The notes under the pieces: model-generated
The model's input: only the letters and a program-made list of their open reading frames with translations
The model's database searches: none
What the model was told of the DNA's origin: nothing
In this document: positions 35,640-48,866 of the stretch, piece after piece
How positions within the stretch are numbered: the stretch's first letter is position 1
Layout: each line of letters starts with the position of its first letter
Origin: Atherinomorus stipes
Lineage: Eukaryota; Chordata; Actinopteri; Atheriniformes; Atherinidae
Direction: 5' to 3'
Length of the DNA: 64,000 nucleotides
Assembly (NCBI GenBank): GCA_023101725.1
Contig: JALJCO010003041.1
Location: 62,001-126,000, forward strand
Translations under genes and position numbers: made by a program

Positions 35640-36325
35640 CTGCTCATTTCAGACATCGTTTTGAGGATGTTTTCTTCTCTGGTGCTCGCTGCTGTTATAT
35701 TTGCTTGTAAAATCCACCAAAAAGAAAAACTGGATGTGGATCAAGTCATGGACGTGTTGATGTTTTAGAAAGTCCTAAGGCCTCATAGGTGTGAGAATGC
35801 ACCTGACTGAAGTTGGCGATCTTTTTCAGGTGGAAATATGAGGTAAGATTGTTGGGACTAAAGTCTCCAGCAATGAGTTTACAGGAATCAGAGTGGGCAA
35901 ATTAAAGCCAGGGTAGGGGATGGTTCGAGCAAGCCATAATTTAAAAAATATGCCCACCTGAAACCACGCCTCCAGAGCGCAGGGATGTGTGCGCCGATGT
36001 TTTATGAGCAGGTTGGCAGACAAAGCCAATAACAGCCGAGGGGATAGCTTGTTAGCTTGCAAGTAAACTGCTAGGGAACCACGTTTCTAAAAGTGATAAT
36101 ACACTCGCCTCCAACTCCTCCTGCAGTGTGAAACATCCACGCTGCAAATGTCAACACCTCCATGACTTAATCCACATCCATTTTTTTTTTCTTTTCGGTG
36201 GATTTTACAAGCAAAAAGCTACACAGATAACAGCAGCGAGCAGCCATGTTTGTTAACATTGCGAGACGTTCACAGGCGGTGCGAGCGCAGGGATGGGAAG
36301 AGGGACAGACAAACCGCAGTTCAGT
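35640..36325. mobile_element. Long palindromic element (class uncertain)
   Basis: The left arm (TTGCTTGTAAAATCCACC, then AACTGGATGTGGAT and GTCATGGACGTGTTGA, 35700-35765) is repeated in reverse complement on the right (GTCAACACCTCCATGACTTA, ATCCACATCC, GGTGGATTTTACAAGCAA, 36148-36215). The arms reach outward to TGCTCGCTGCTGTTAT / ATAACAGCAGCGAGCA. A foldback MITE is the likely explanation. Exact termini and a target duplication are not visible. Confidence 0.6.
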
Positions 36326-36572
36326 TAGATGGACTTATCATCTTCAATCATTTAGAACGGGCCGTTCAAAGATTAGATGGATTTTTTTTCAGTCCTGTCC
36401 ATTCCACAATTATTTTTTTATTTTCATTTTTTGTGTCAAGAGCATTTAATTATTTGGCTGCAATTGGGGTGTGAAGGAGATTTTAAGCAATATAGTAAAA
36501 AATACTCCTGGAAAAAATCATCCACCCTGCCTCAACAATGATATATATAACATTTAAGAAATTATATATATA

Positions 36573-36576
36573 CAAA

Positions 36577-36621
<45 letters not shown>
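36573..36621 (+). repeat. (AT)n microsatellite
   Basis: About 21 uninterrupted AT units after ACAAACTGT, preceded by a shorter ATATAT patch at 36541-36573. Confidence 0.95.
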
Positions 36622-36622
<1 letters not shown>

Positions 36623-37219
36623 CAAATTTGTCATTTGTAAATAGAATAAAAGTCTATGTTCCAACACACTGAGCATTTACTCCTCATGTTTGATGGAGAA
36701 AGAAAAGAGGACAGATGTGAGAAATGATGAATAAGATGAAACTGTTCCTACACTACATCTGCTAAATAAAAGAAAACATGTAAAATAACTGTCTTTGGAT
36801 TATACTTTTTCCTTAAAAACAGCGGTCCGAACACATATTAAACTATAGAGACAACTTCTGTCCCTATACCGTTGACTATTTTATGTTCAAATGGTCTGAA
36901 TTTTCTAAATAGCTTTTATGATGAGAGTAAAGAATATGAATGATACAGTTCACCATAAACATCATTATCAACTTATTTTTCTTACTTTTTTTCATGAGTA
37001 GTTGTCAGGGATTAGAAAAATACAGTTTAATGGACTGAATCACACTGCATTGATTATACCCACTCTACAGGCGAGCGAGAGAGTTTGACTGCCTGATTTG
37101 CCTTCAACAGAGAAGCCTTCCCCTCCATCACAGGAGGCGTCTGTTTCATCATTCCCATGAGGCCCCTCCATCCATCCTCCATGCTTCCTTTCTCCATACC
37201 TAGCTCTGATCTGAACGTA

Positions 37220-37460
37220 GGCACGGTGGATGAGGTAACTCCGAGCAATCCCAATATGGTGCCACTTACATCAAGCAGCCGGTTCAGATGAGCTGCCAGA
37301 CCATTGCTGCTAATCAGAATTTCTGCTCATGTAATTGACCTCCCAGATTTAATGGAAATAAAATTAAAATTGGAAAATGCTGGTTCCGATCCACAGCCAG
37401 CCTGGCTCGCTCACAAAGCCTGTAATTAACGCTAATCGGAGACAGGCCGTTCGCTGATTT
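37220..37460. promoter_or_regulatory. Candidate conserved noncoding element
   Basis: Non-repetitive, with several homeodomain-type cores (GCTAATCAG, CATGTAATTGACC, CTGTAATTAACGCTAATCGG) over about 200 bp and no open frame of note. Enhancer-like texture only. Confidence 0.25.
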
Positions 37461-37977
37461 AGGTGAGAACGTCTCGAATCTGAAGAAGACAAGAGCGAGC
37501 CAAGGAAGGCTGTTAGGTGGAAACTCAGAGGGGCCCTTTCATAGATTGAACTTTCATCATGTTATAGTTTGATTACGCAGAGAACGGGTCATGGACACGA
37601 GGAAATTTACAAAACAAACCTCTGCAGAGAACAGGTTAATCAGTCCCAATTTGCGATGTTGCACTTGTGACTGTCAAAACGAACACAAAGGGGTCGAATA
37701 CAATAAAAAATGTAAGCTATCCCTAATTTCTCGTATTACCAGGAAAACGTGCTTTATTGCTTGAATAATTTGATTTCTGTTTAATTTTTCTGTTAATAAC
37801 TATGTTTTTCAACATTGCAACTTCTTGGAGGGCCAGGTTAACATCACATATTTATGTCAGGAAGATTGAGACATAATTTCCGAACAAATAAGCCCATAAA
37901 ATAGAGGTTTCAACCTCTTTTGTATCTTTTTAAAGACAAATTGTACATATTTTACACCTGAGGCTTAGGCCAAATCT

Positions 37978-38672
37978 CATTTCTCGTTTAACCCTTCACC
38001 TTGGCCCTTGCCACTTAAAATGGAGGTAGGGGTGAAAGTCAACCCCTACAAATTGGGACACCCCTTCAACAATCGCATGTCATCAGTGATCCCGGCCGGC
38101 TTGTTTGTAAGCAGATGCATGCTGACCTATTGGTGCAAATCTCGAGAAATCAAGCGATCTACAGCTGTGGATTAACATTAACAAGCAAGTTCGATTTGTG
38201 CATGACACTCCAACTTGTGTTATATCCCACGATGCACCAGCAGCGGTGCTGCCAAAGTTTTTGTTGATCATCTATCACTGTTGATTATAAGGGTTGCCCA
38301 CAGAGCCCTGCTCGTTTTCAGCCTGCTGGCATTTGTTAGTGAAGCTCCAACGAATGCTAGCATTTTTTTTGTGCATTTTACAAAGAAAATGACTGTTAAA
38401 CATTTAAAAAGTGTTAAGCTAGACAGTGCAGCAGTTGTCATGCATTTTTAAACTTAATCTATGGAGAGAATGTTTACAATTGTGGATTTTTTGGGGCTCT
38501 GTAGCAGCCATCTTCCTGATTTACAAATTTGTCATATCCCTCTGTTGTAAGTGTGCATCTGAAAACCCTTCATTTAAAGAGGTATATATCACCTACCCCT
38601 ATCCCTCTGTCCTAACTGGACTGAGACACCCCTCCCCCTACATGAGAACGCGCAAAACAGAGGGGAAGGGTT
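37978..38672. mobile_element. Harbinger-like element, copy 1 (relative of 51815-52338)
   Basis: After TTA it starts GGCCAAATCTCATTTC, followed by CTTCACCTTGG-type sequence. The right part has CCTACCCCTATCCCTC, GAGACACCCCTCC and ACGCGCAAA, in the same order as TACCCCCTACCCCT, GAGACACTACTAC and TGCGCAAA near 52220-52300. The right end is eroded. The centre is unrelated between the two copies, as often seen in non-autonomous families. Confidence 0.55.
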
Positions 38673-40289
38673 AAGGGCAGTGGTGTGGTATACTGTGGTT
38701 GTGTCGTGTGTTCTGAGATGGTCCCACTCGAGAACCACCACACTTATCAGACTATGTATTAAATATCCACCAACACGTAATCTATTGTGTCTGAAATAAA
38801 AGCGTTGAATTAAATTCAGATCATGAAGTATGGTTTTGTATTATCTAAATACAAATGTAGACTACATGTAAGTATTATGTGTATATATATAAAAATATAT
38901 ATGTGTGTGGGTGTGTGTGTGTATGTATATGTATGTAAGTAGCCAGTGACCTGGAGGTAAACAGAAATTTCATTAATTATAATTAATAATACAAGTTGTC
39001 CTTTTTGTATCTATGTTTTGAGCAGCTAAACGGGGGCAAAACCCTTTAATGAACTGTTTACAGTCTTTAGCCATGACTAAGAAAATTCATAAAAATTGAA
39101 AAAGGAGGCAAAGATTTTATTATTTTTTAATAGTTCTATCTCACTATATCTAACACATCAGTCATTCAATGGTGTACATGGTGTCTTCATTGATTTTTAT
39201 AATGACAGTGAAATAATTTCATTATTAACAGTTTTATGGATGAACTATACTAACATTTTAACTTTGTAGCCTACATTTAAAATGTTTCTACAGCCTTGAA
39301 CGTTGTCTACTATTGACTTACCATTATGTTTTTACACTTTAACCACACCAGCCTGTTTTTAAACTTCCTTAACCTGACTCTCGCTCCACCAGGCTGGCCA
39401 AGTTCTCATCTACAATGCACATGCACGCTTTGTGCGTGTGGCACATTTCCTCTCAGCTAACTAGCGCCGTCGGGTCGTACCTCCGTTCAACTTCACTGCT
39501 TCCCTAAGGCTTAAGGTTCACGCTTGACAGAAGCCCCTGTTTACTCCAAAAGTGCCGCTTCCTGACACAAGAGAAGGTGAATTTCTGAACAGGAAAGTTA
39601 TGCCACAAAACCATGCTGATACATATCTGTGCTCATTTTTCAGTGGATATATGGTAATTTGGGACTTTTTCTAGTGAGTATACGACGTATACCTGCGTAT
39701 CACGTAGCCTACACCACTGGCTAAGGGGGAGATTGGGCCGTGGTGTACTGTTCAAAGAAAACACTGTTTTGTCAATTTCTTCTTTTGTAAGCTATCTCAA
39801 GTTAAAAACTTGTACTAGTACTTTTGGCTTTTCACTGGCAAAAATCAAACATTGCTTTCATAAATACGTATCTAACTGAAGTCTAATCACAATTGCACCC
39901 AAATGAAAGTGTTTTCGTAGCTCAGAATGAGTGGTTTATAAATACATAGGTGGCGCATCCAGCCGAAGGCTACAATGTTGCATTGCCATTTACAAATGTG
40001 GTAGCTGAAAGGGGACAAACTTTTTAGCCATACGCATTTTAGCGGTGAATTCCTGCGTGTTGTCCCCAGGGGAGGAGGAGTGAAAACTGGTGCAAATGGG
40101 AAAGACCGAGTTTCAGCCACGCTCAGTATTGGTGAGTCGTCAAATGTATGTAATTGTAATCTATGTGAAAGTATTTGGTATTGGTGCATCCCAATTTTTA
40201 TAAAACCACCAGGAACCTTACGGAAAAATTTAATGTAACCTGAAAGTAGACAATTACAGGGCTCCCCCACAAGTACCAGCTAAATCCCT
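38673..40289. other. Noncoding DNA
   Basis: A mixed TA/TG microsatellite lies at 38878-38936. The rest is AT-rich with one 127-codon frame on the minus strand (39887-40270) that has no family motif. No gene recognised. Confidence 0.55.
38878..38936 (+). repeat. Mixed TA/TG microsatellite
   Basis: ATATAT, GTGTGTGGGTGTGTGTGT and GTATGTATATGTATG units in succession. Confidence 0.9.
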
Positions 40290-40293
40290 TCAA

Positions 40294-40601
40294 AGGGATA
40301 CAGTTTAACTAAACCTGTAACTTCCCACAGGGCACATACCTGTCGAAAAATCATGTTTTGGAATCGTCTTTGCTCCACGTTGATCAGTTGATAGCAAAGT
40401 CATCGGGCCATATAGCAAAGCGCTCCAGGTCACATGATCCAATGAGAGACCGATCCGTTCCTGCAAAGTTACAACGTCTCTTTTTTGAGGAAGGCAGCCT
40501 CCTCAGAGCACTGACATGCATCAAGTGCTGTATATTAACCCCCCAAATAATTTATTATTACATTACACTCATGCTTGGGTCAAAAGTTACATGGTATCCC
40601 T
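40294..40601 (+). mobile_element. Family F4 TTAA element, copy 1
   Basis: About 308 bp, flanked by TCAA (40290-40293) and TTAA (40602-40605). The left end reads AGGGATACAG and the reverse complement of the right end reads AGGGATACCATGTAACTTTT. Internal blocks such as ACCTGTAACTTCCCACAGG, GCGCTCCAGGTCACATGATC and AAGTGCTGTATATTAACC are shared in order with 57393-57763. Confidence 0.75.
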
Positions 40602-43600
40602 TTAAAGGAGCTCCTCTGCTTTCCAGGGGAGCTGAATTCCCGATAGCTTCCCGGTAATTACCAACCACGGTCTCATCTAAAACCTGAAGATGCTGTCGGC
40701 ATATTCTGCGTTGGATTTTGTAGCAGTGGCCTCTGCAGCACTTTTTGATGCCTCTGTAACACATTTAGGAAGCAATCATACATTTATGTGCAGGTGTGTA
40801 AAACATGAGTCAAGGTTAGCATCAGCACTATCTTGCCCTCATTCCTTTGCCATCTCCAAACAAGAGATCTGTACACAGTCTGACGTCAAACCAAAGTGAT
40901 AGTGGTCCACAATCTGAAAACCTGTCCGCATGATGATACAGTAATCAGAGCTTTTTCATATTTTAACCCCAAATATTCATTTTCAAGGTCATATAAGTGC
41001 ACTTTGATGAGGACAACAAGCAAAAAGAAAATAGTGCTTTGCAAACTATCACAACACCTTTGATAACATGTGCTGGGCTACACACATGAAAGTATTAGGT
41101 TTATAGTTCAGAGTTGAAAATGGAGATGTTCAGAACTGAAAAAAACCCTTTTTCAATTAGGTTATTTTTGTTTATCGAGTGATTTCCTGAAGATTTGTTT
41201 GAAAAGATTATTCCAACTTTTTCTTCAACGCAATTTTTAAAAATAAGGCTTGCTTCTTCTCACTGCAGTAGATTTAAATGATCTTTCCTATATTCATAAC
41301 GAAATTTACTGATGCAATTAGGAGCTAATACTGCTAACTTAATTTAGGAGGAGTGTATTAACCTGCAGCATGGCCTGATGCATGGTCTGCTCTCTGTGCA
41401 CATGCAGCCTACAAAAGCCTGCAATCATGCTCAGGTTGGGAACCTCGGCTGTACTTAACTTGTTCATTTACCTGGAGCTATATTTACCCCCAATCACAAA
41501 GAAGAGCCTCTTAAGACTCCACTTTCACTATTGAGTTTCCTCACTTGTGCCTTGCCTCGCACAATGAGTGCAGAGTGCACTGAGTGTAGCAAATGGGAAG
41601 ATGTGTGCACTGTGTAATGGCTCGCGGGCTCTAATTGCGCCGATTGATTTGAGTTGCCAAGTTGGACCATAGAATTTTTATCTAAGGAAACCATCTTGAA
41701 GGAGTGGCCAATGATGACATTTATTTTTCACAGTTAACATCTTTACCCTCCTTCCACACTCACCAAGTTTACATTAGAGATGGAGATCACAAGATGTGCT
41801 GACTCTATGTCCGAGCTGTGCGTGTATGCGTGTGTGCATGTGTGTCTCACATAGACCTCCTTTCAAAGCACTTTAGATGCTATTCAATTGATATAGCCAT
41901 TAATGCATGGAGGGGGAGCCATTTTGGCGTGACTCTTGATGTGTCTGCATTTCACTGCCATTTTTTTTTCTTTCTTTCCATAGTGAGCCTCTATAGAAAG
42001 CTTTCTTTCTCCCCTCTGTTCCACAGCATTAGTAATTATCACGAGGATGCCTCTTAGCCTCGCTGCAGAAAAAGGATAAAAAATGTCTTTACTCATCAGA
42101 GAACACAGATGTCAATTTAGGTCCGGCTCCCCCTGTTAGCACCGGGTTTGAATTAAAAACATCCTTCACAGGTCGTCTCTTTGTAGCAGCAGCAGGTTTG
42201 AGGAAAACTTCAATTATTTTCCATTAACAGGGGTACAATTGATCTAAACATGTGGTGAATGGAGCAGAAGCACCACCTTAAAGGAAGGGGTTTAAAGGGA
42301 GTGAAGTTGCAGAGCCTGAGCACCCCTATGGATCAGCCCTCTGGATCTATACAATCCCGAGGCCCTCCTGCCTCAGCCTGATTGAATACCACGCAGAGGG
42401 CCTGTGGAGAGACTCTGATAACCGTATGCCATTGTCCAGATGCTCACCTACAGTCAGCAAGTGGGGTAAAGAGGGCGTAGGAGGGGGCGGTTTTTGACAT
42501 ACTGCCAGTTTTAAAACTCTAAAGGGGGAGGGGAGGCTTGGCAAATGGATGAAGCTGTAGATTTTCACATTAAAAGGCTGGTTGAAATCTGAATCTTTAG
42601 ATCTTAAGCAAAGTACGCAGAAGTCCTGACACCAGTGAAGTGTAAAAAAAAAAACATGTTTTAATGTTCCAGCTAGTCTGAAAGATTTCCCAAAAGGTGA
42701 AAAAAGTGAGGTTGCTTGTTTTTACTTCAGATTATCTCTAAAAATTACATTTATTTTATGGAAACAGTTAATGTAATCGAACAGCATTAAATTGAAATGT
42801 GGCTGTTATGTATTTTAACTGTATAATACATATCATAAATAGATTTTCAGTTAACTTTTTGCCTTAAAACTATTGAAATTCTATGGATACTTGTTGCTGT
42901 GACAAAAGACTTGCAGGATAAAAGCCTATGAGGGTTAATATAATGACTTTATCCAATATGCATTATGTAATTTGCAGTAATTAAAATCCAGATGCTCATT
43001 TTCTCACAGTTATTTAACTATTTGATGCTTGACTTTAAAAAGGGGATTTTTTTTATCATTTTTCAAACTCCACAGAATATAAAGCGCATCATTAACTGTT
43101 ATTTTGTACATTTTTAAACATTTTCTATGTCAGGATAATTCATGAATAAATCCTCAAATCATCACTTGCATTGTATCACAATTATTTCTTGGTATTACTG
43201 TTAAATTGTAAGCATGCAAATGAGGTATTAACTCTCAAACACTATGCACATTTGCATGAATATCTACAAAATCACAAGAGCCAAATTGTTGTTGCATTTT
43301 GTTGACATTTGTTTGATCTATGTTGTCAATATTTGTAGAGAAAGGATTTCAGATATTTACCTCTGTCTGTATAAATCAAGAAATACTGTCAGGTTTTGCC
43401 ACCACTTAAGTCTGCAAACCAGAGGAATAATTAGGATAATAAATTAAACAATCTGAACAAACCTTTAGAATGTATTTCACACTAAATATGGGAAGTTTGA
43501 TGCTCACAATAGTGATTACGGAGGTTTTTTCAGCCTGGAATAAGAATATTATGGAATATTATAGGTAATTCTCCAGTGAGACATTTCTATGTTTTTCTTT

Positions 43601-46290
43601 TTTCATGTTTCTCTTTTAAAATAAAACTGGATGTAATCATAGTTATGCAGCTAATGAAAAACATAAAAATATAAATAGTAGCCTGCATTTTTGACGTTTT
43701 ATGTTTAAATAATGAATAAAAGTGGTAAATAAATAATACAAATATTAAAATAATTTTTAATTATTTTTTTATAATTGAAATAATAAAAGAAAATTTAACC
43801 CTTATGACTTAAAGTCCTCATAATGGCTAAAAAAAATAAGAAAATATGTCAAACATATGTCCAGGGCTTATTAATGTGTGTATTCTGGCTTTAATCTTTT
43901 AATATTTCACAACAGGATATGATAGAAACCAAAAATGGCTTTGCATGAAATTTTTCACCTTTAAATGAAGTAATAAACGGTGTTATAGGTGCAGTTTTAT
44001 ATGATAATAAGCTGGTTTCTTTCAGCATCAATTAATCTGAGGGGATACTTGAATGTACAAAACAAGTTGTACCTGCATGAATAAATGTTAAAAAACAGAT
44101 GCACTCACATACTCCTGAGATCCAAAATGAGTGTCTGTGCTTAGCATGAAGTAGCACAAATCAAGTCAAACATCAACCCTCCAGATGTCTGCAGCGGAAA
44201 AGTGAGGAATAATTTCTCCTACGTGTAAACATATTCATGAAACACCTGATCTTACACTCTTTTCATGTCACCTATGTCGGAAAGTGGATGTGTGCCGATG
44301 TGTATTTTGAAAAATATGAAAGGGAAAGAAATCAGACATCAAACGGGGATGAAAGGAGCAGCGCTGAAAGTTGACTGTGACAATCCCTAATCGCTGGGAA
44401 GAGGTGTTGTAGTGGAAACAGGTTTATACCGACACCTTGTCAGAGGCACAGAGAGGCAGAATGCTGAGCCGTGTAATTCCACAGGCTGCCGAATTTCTGC
44501 TCGTCCTACCTTTAAAATGTAAACATGGACGCGTACCCAATCGCATTAAATTGTGAAGCCTTCATTTTTTTTTTTTTTTTTTTTAGGTTATCTTTCTTTC
44601 TTTTTTTTTTTAAAGGGGCACAACTGAAGTCAGCATCCGCAAAGGCTTCACACACAAAGGCTAATTTTGCAGGGTCTCGTCTCACCCTGAAGCTGTTTGC
44701 CAATCTAGCTCTGAATACACCCTTCAGTGGCTTGAGCACCTTGAGGTGTGCTCATCTCTAATCATTATTTGATGACAGAAATCTGCAAGCAAAAAACCAG
44801 GAGGAACACAGTTCCTTAGCAACGGGCGCCAGTAGTCCAAACAATTTCATTAAAGCGTGGCACCTCTTAGCAGGTGGGTGAGTGTTAGAGGAGATAAACA
44901 TTCATGAGCAGATTGGCTGTGGTATTTGCCAACATCACAATTGATGATATCAATTTGTTTGTGTAGCAGCTCAAATATTGTAAGTGGATTAAGCAAAGGT
45001 GTTGAGAATAGTAAAGGAGAGTATCAGGATGTCTTTTTTTTTTATTGAATACAGTAGGTGAGCAAATGCATTGTAAATATGATGGCTTATTTGTTTAGAG
45101 AAAATCTCAATTACTTTAATCCACAAGCAGGAAAAGCAGAAGCTTAAGGTTTTTTTCTAAACCATACTGCAGCAATTACAGTAATAAACTGAAAATGATT
45201 TATTATGGAATTTGTAGGCAGAAATTAATTTAAATTTAAACAGAATTTTATATTTTTGGGGGTCATTTTAATGTTAAATTTAAAATCAAGCATGTCTTGT
45301 GGCAAAAATCATGATAATATGGGATAGATATCACCCTTGTCTATCCGACTGCTGTACTAACTAATCAACGGGTTGCACCCTGAACCTTTGTCCGTCCAAA
45401 CATGGTACAATTTAACAGAGTTACCTGAGCTTCTTCCTAAAATAAGTAAATAAATGTGCACCAATGATTAACTGTTCCCACATGCAAAGCTGTCTCTCCT
45501 AACTTTCATGCAATTCTTTATTAACAGGTGTGTTCCACCTGGCCTCACACTAAATCAAAAAGGTAACTCATGTGTGACTTTGACCTGGCCGCTAACAGGT
45601 AATATGAAATTTTTAACTAAAGTTTGTTAGAAGGGTAGTCAGGTGTCCTCAGTTCTAAATCTCAGGGATGTAGGAGTGATCGTAGGCTTTATTTGTCTCT
45701 GCAAAAACTCACATCATCCACATTTATAACTAAAAAAAAATCTGTTTATTTCATTGTATACTGCAAAAATTTAAAATCTTACAAAGTTAGATAATTTCTA
45801 GTCAAAATATCTCATTACACTCAATATGAGACATATTCACTTACAGAGAAACATTTCAGTGAGATAACGGAACTCGTTTTACGGCACAGCATCTTACTGT
45901 AAATATCTTGTTAAAGACCCACAACGTAACTTTTCGAACTTAAAAAAAAGCGTGTTTGACTCATTTAGATGACACACCAACATTCATTATGCGCATTTTT
46001 GAGCTGTCACTTTCAAACAATGTAACTTTTCCATCTGGGATGCAGCCATGTCGTTGATGCCAACTATTGGTTGCGCACCGTATCACGTACTAAAACACGG
46101 ATATGAACCAGATATGAATACAGCGGATGTTTTGAACGTGCATAATGTTGGATTTGGCAAAGAAACGCAAGGAAGGATTACTGGAGGAAGAGAGGAATAG
46201 AAAGAGAGGAGGGGACAGAACAAGAGTCAAGATAAGACTGTCCTTTACTGGCTGGAGTGAAGTCACAGTACAGGTACGATGCAAGATGGA
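40602..46290. other. Noncoding DNA, very AT-rich in 42.6-44.1 kb
   Basis: No gene recognised. A possible single end of another TTAA element (TTAAAGACCCACAACGTAAC) lies at 45911 without a partner. T runs lie at 44568-44584 and 44602-44611. The patches 41280-41480 and 44600-44770 are more complex and could be conserved. Frames are short. Confidence 0.5.
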
Positions 46291-46795
46291 TGCTAGTTTA
46301 GCCTAACCTGACTCCGCTAGATGGATTTGCTCTGCATATCCATCTGGGAACCAATCATTAGAGTAGTTTTGGGAAGGGGCGAAAATACTGGTTAGCTGAT
46401 TGGATAAGGCATCTGTCTATCACCGCCTATGTTGGTGATAGACGGGCCAAATTTACCAATCAGATCAACGAAACATACGACCTACTGACAAAGCAACGAC
46501 GAAAACACGAGCAAAAACATGTTTGAGAAAAGCCTCCAGAGCAGTGTTTTGCTCTCCTTTCAGTGAAGAAATACTCTGTTATTCCAATAAAACTTGAGCG
46601 ATAGCCACGCTGACGCTAGTTTCGTCCGCTGAAGCCGCCATGTTGTTTAGACTGAACTGTCGCTTCTCGTTGCATCACACCTTAACCCGCCTCAAAGCCA
46701 ATGCTGATTGGACGTTTGTTTGGTGAACTGCTCCAAATTCTCTTCAATGGAAAGTAGCCAGACTGATCTGCGAGTGAAAGAATGAGTTTTTCCAG
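46291..46795 (+). mobile_element. Dispersed fish repeat, DNA-transposon-like
   Basis: The block TGACTCCGCTAGATGGATTT, then GCTCTGCATATCCATCTGGG and GAACCAATCA, is a dispersed fish repeat that I recognise from memory. It continues to GCCAATGCTGATTGGAC and GTAGCCAGACTGATCTG near 46760. The ends form at best a weak inverted repeat and no target duplication was found. Confidence 0.4.
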
Positions 46796-47040
46796 CTTAT
46801 TTCAAGATTTTGTAAGGCTGAGATGTACTTAACGTGTGTCAAAGTCTCATTTCCAGAAATATTAAGAGAATATCTACTTGTTCCACTGGCAGATTTTAGT
46901 TTTTTCCCCAAAGCAAAACAAATCTTGTTTTAATTCTTTTTTTTCTTAACTTATTTTCAGAGTGGCCTTTTTGCCAGTGTAAGTATGTTGTTGTTGAATT
47001 TCATCCATTTGGTCAAAATATCAAGCACCTTAATAGCTTT

Positions 47041-47410
47041 TTACATCGCAGCAACAAAAGTCGCCCCATCTTCTGATGGCTGCTTCCAGCAGGATAATGC
47101 ACCATGTTGCAAACCTGAAATCATCTCCAACTGCTGTTTTGAACATAACAATGAGTTCACTGTACTCCAATGGCCTCTACAGTTACCAGATCTCAGTCCA
47201 GCAGAGCAGCTTTGGGATGTGGTGGAAAGGGAGATTCTCAGCATGTGCAGCAACTGTGTGATGCTATCGTGTCACTGTGAGACAAAATCTCCTTGGATTG
47301 TTTCCAACACCTTGTTGAATCTCTGACACAAAGATTTAAAGCGGTCTGAAGGCAAAATGGGGTCCAAGTTTGTAGCAGCAAAGCAGACCTAATTAAATGG
47401 ACAGTGAGAG
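47041..47410 (+). pseudogene. Tc1/mariner transposase fossil with DD36E spacing
   Basis: C-terminal catalytic part of a Tc1/mariner transposase, a cut-and-paste DNA recombinase with a DDE active site. Visible motifs are FQQDNAPCC (second catalytic Asp, codon at 47093), EFTVLQWP, LPDLSPAEQLWDVVERE (third catalytic Glu, codon at 47204) and a decayed tail with stop at about 47326. Exactly 36 residues separate the Asp and Glu, which fits the DD36E (Incomer) group described in animals rather than the common DD34E Tc1 group. The N-terminal DNA-binding half, the first Asp and the terminal repeats are missing. The Cys replacing the usual His after DNAPC and the shortened tail show decay. Not functional. 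Confidence 0.85.
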
Positions 47411-48866
47411 TATGTTTTGTACGATGTTTTGGATGTTAAACTCAATATCCTTCTTTACTATTACTCAATCTAATTACCTATGGATTTAGCATTATTTATA
47501 AAGATATATTATCCAAAGTCTATTCACAAAAGACTATGCTTTCTTTCATTCCTCTTATGTTCTCTGCTTTCTGGTGCATTCAAGTGGACTCATAATTGTG
47601 AGCGGCAAGTGATGTTGTTACCAGGTAGTTGGTGTTTGAGCTAACTGGAACGCCTCTAAAATAACCAGTTTGTGAGCATCTACAAATGCAGTATAAGCTA
47701 GAAAAATCACAGATGTTACAATGTCACCATGACAACAAAAGACAATTTTGGTGTTAGTGTTTGATAAACAACACACATTCACACAACTGTTTTTTTCCAA
47801 GAACAAGACCGCTATAAGAATGTAATTTTCAATAACAACAACATGCTGTTTACACCCAAAACTTAATGGAGATAAAATATATAGAAATTTGATAAAGACA
47901 ACTGTGGTACTGGGTGCCACAGATCCTAGCTCAGAATTCCAAGATTGCTTTGTCATTTCTGACAAAAATTACCTTTGAAAATGACTTACGAGGACAACTA
48001 AAATGCACGATTAGACCTGATTTTATTTTATCTTACATGACAGAAACAGACATCCAGAGATAAATTTCCCTTTTGTAGCATTAAAGGCAAACACCACTCA
48101 ATTTAAGCATGTTCACATTTTCCCTTTGATCAAGGACAGAGCAAAGAATGTGGACATGAGCAGCTCTTTGAATTCTGGAGGGCAGTGCTCTACTTTGAGG
48201 TGTCATACGCTGCATTGCCTGGAGGTACTACGCTGACCATGAATGAGATAAAAGAGGCTTAAAAACCAATTTGATGCCTCCTTTAAATGGGCTTCAAATC
48301 ATTGTCAGGATATCAACTGTGAACAAGAAAATGTGCCCTGATGGTTTGAGGAGCTGCTCTTACTGCCCTCAGGTATTAGTTGAGTGTCAATTCTGTTCCA
48401 GCAGCAGATTTCTGATGAGAGTCCATCAGGTTGGACAGGACCATGTCCAGGACAAAGACTACATCTTTTGTTAGTAAGGAGCGTGGTCAATGATTTCTGA
48501 AAGATATTTAACATGATAAAACATAAAAGACAGTAAGGTGTGTGACATTACACAAGACCATGTTGATTGTATTTCATGAGATTTATGCTCAGTACTTTTC
48601 CAAAAACCTGAATGTGTTCTCCAATAATAATGCCAGTAAAGCCCCCCCAAAAACCAAACAAACAAACAAAAAAACCTCTGGTTAGAACTATGGAAGACTG
48701 GAAATAATCTGACATAACATGTCTTTGAACTTTTTTTTTTTATATTCAGTTACTATCAACTGTATTTCTTTAATAAATATTGAGATTTGAGATTAAAGCT
48801 GTACAGTTACGGGCATGGCTCTGCTAAGTTTAGTCCAGAAAGCTCAATGGAGGTAATGATTTAGGC
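47411..48866. other. Noncoding DNA
   Basis: No gene or complete element recognised. The frame of 115 codons on the minus strand (47618-47965) has no domain signature. Confidence 0.55.

Larger units (their letters stand above)
36326..37960. other. Noncoding DNA with a microsatellite and a candidate conserved patch
   Basis: Contains an AT microsatellite (36573-36621) and a candidate conserved element (37220-37460). No gene recognised. Confidence 0.55.

Noticed and set aside
45911..45940. TTAAAGACCCACAACGTAAC as a TTAA element end
   Set aside because: No inverted partner end was found downstream, so only a single possible terminus is visible.
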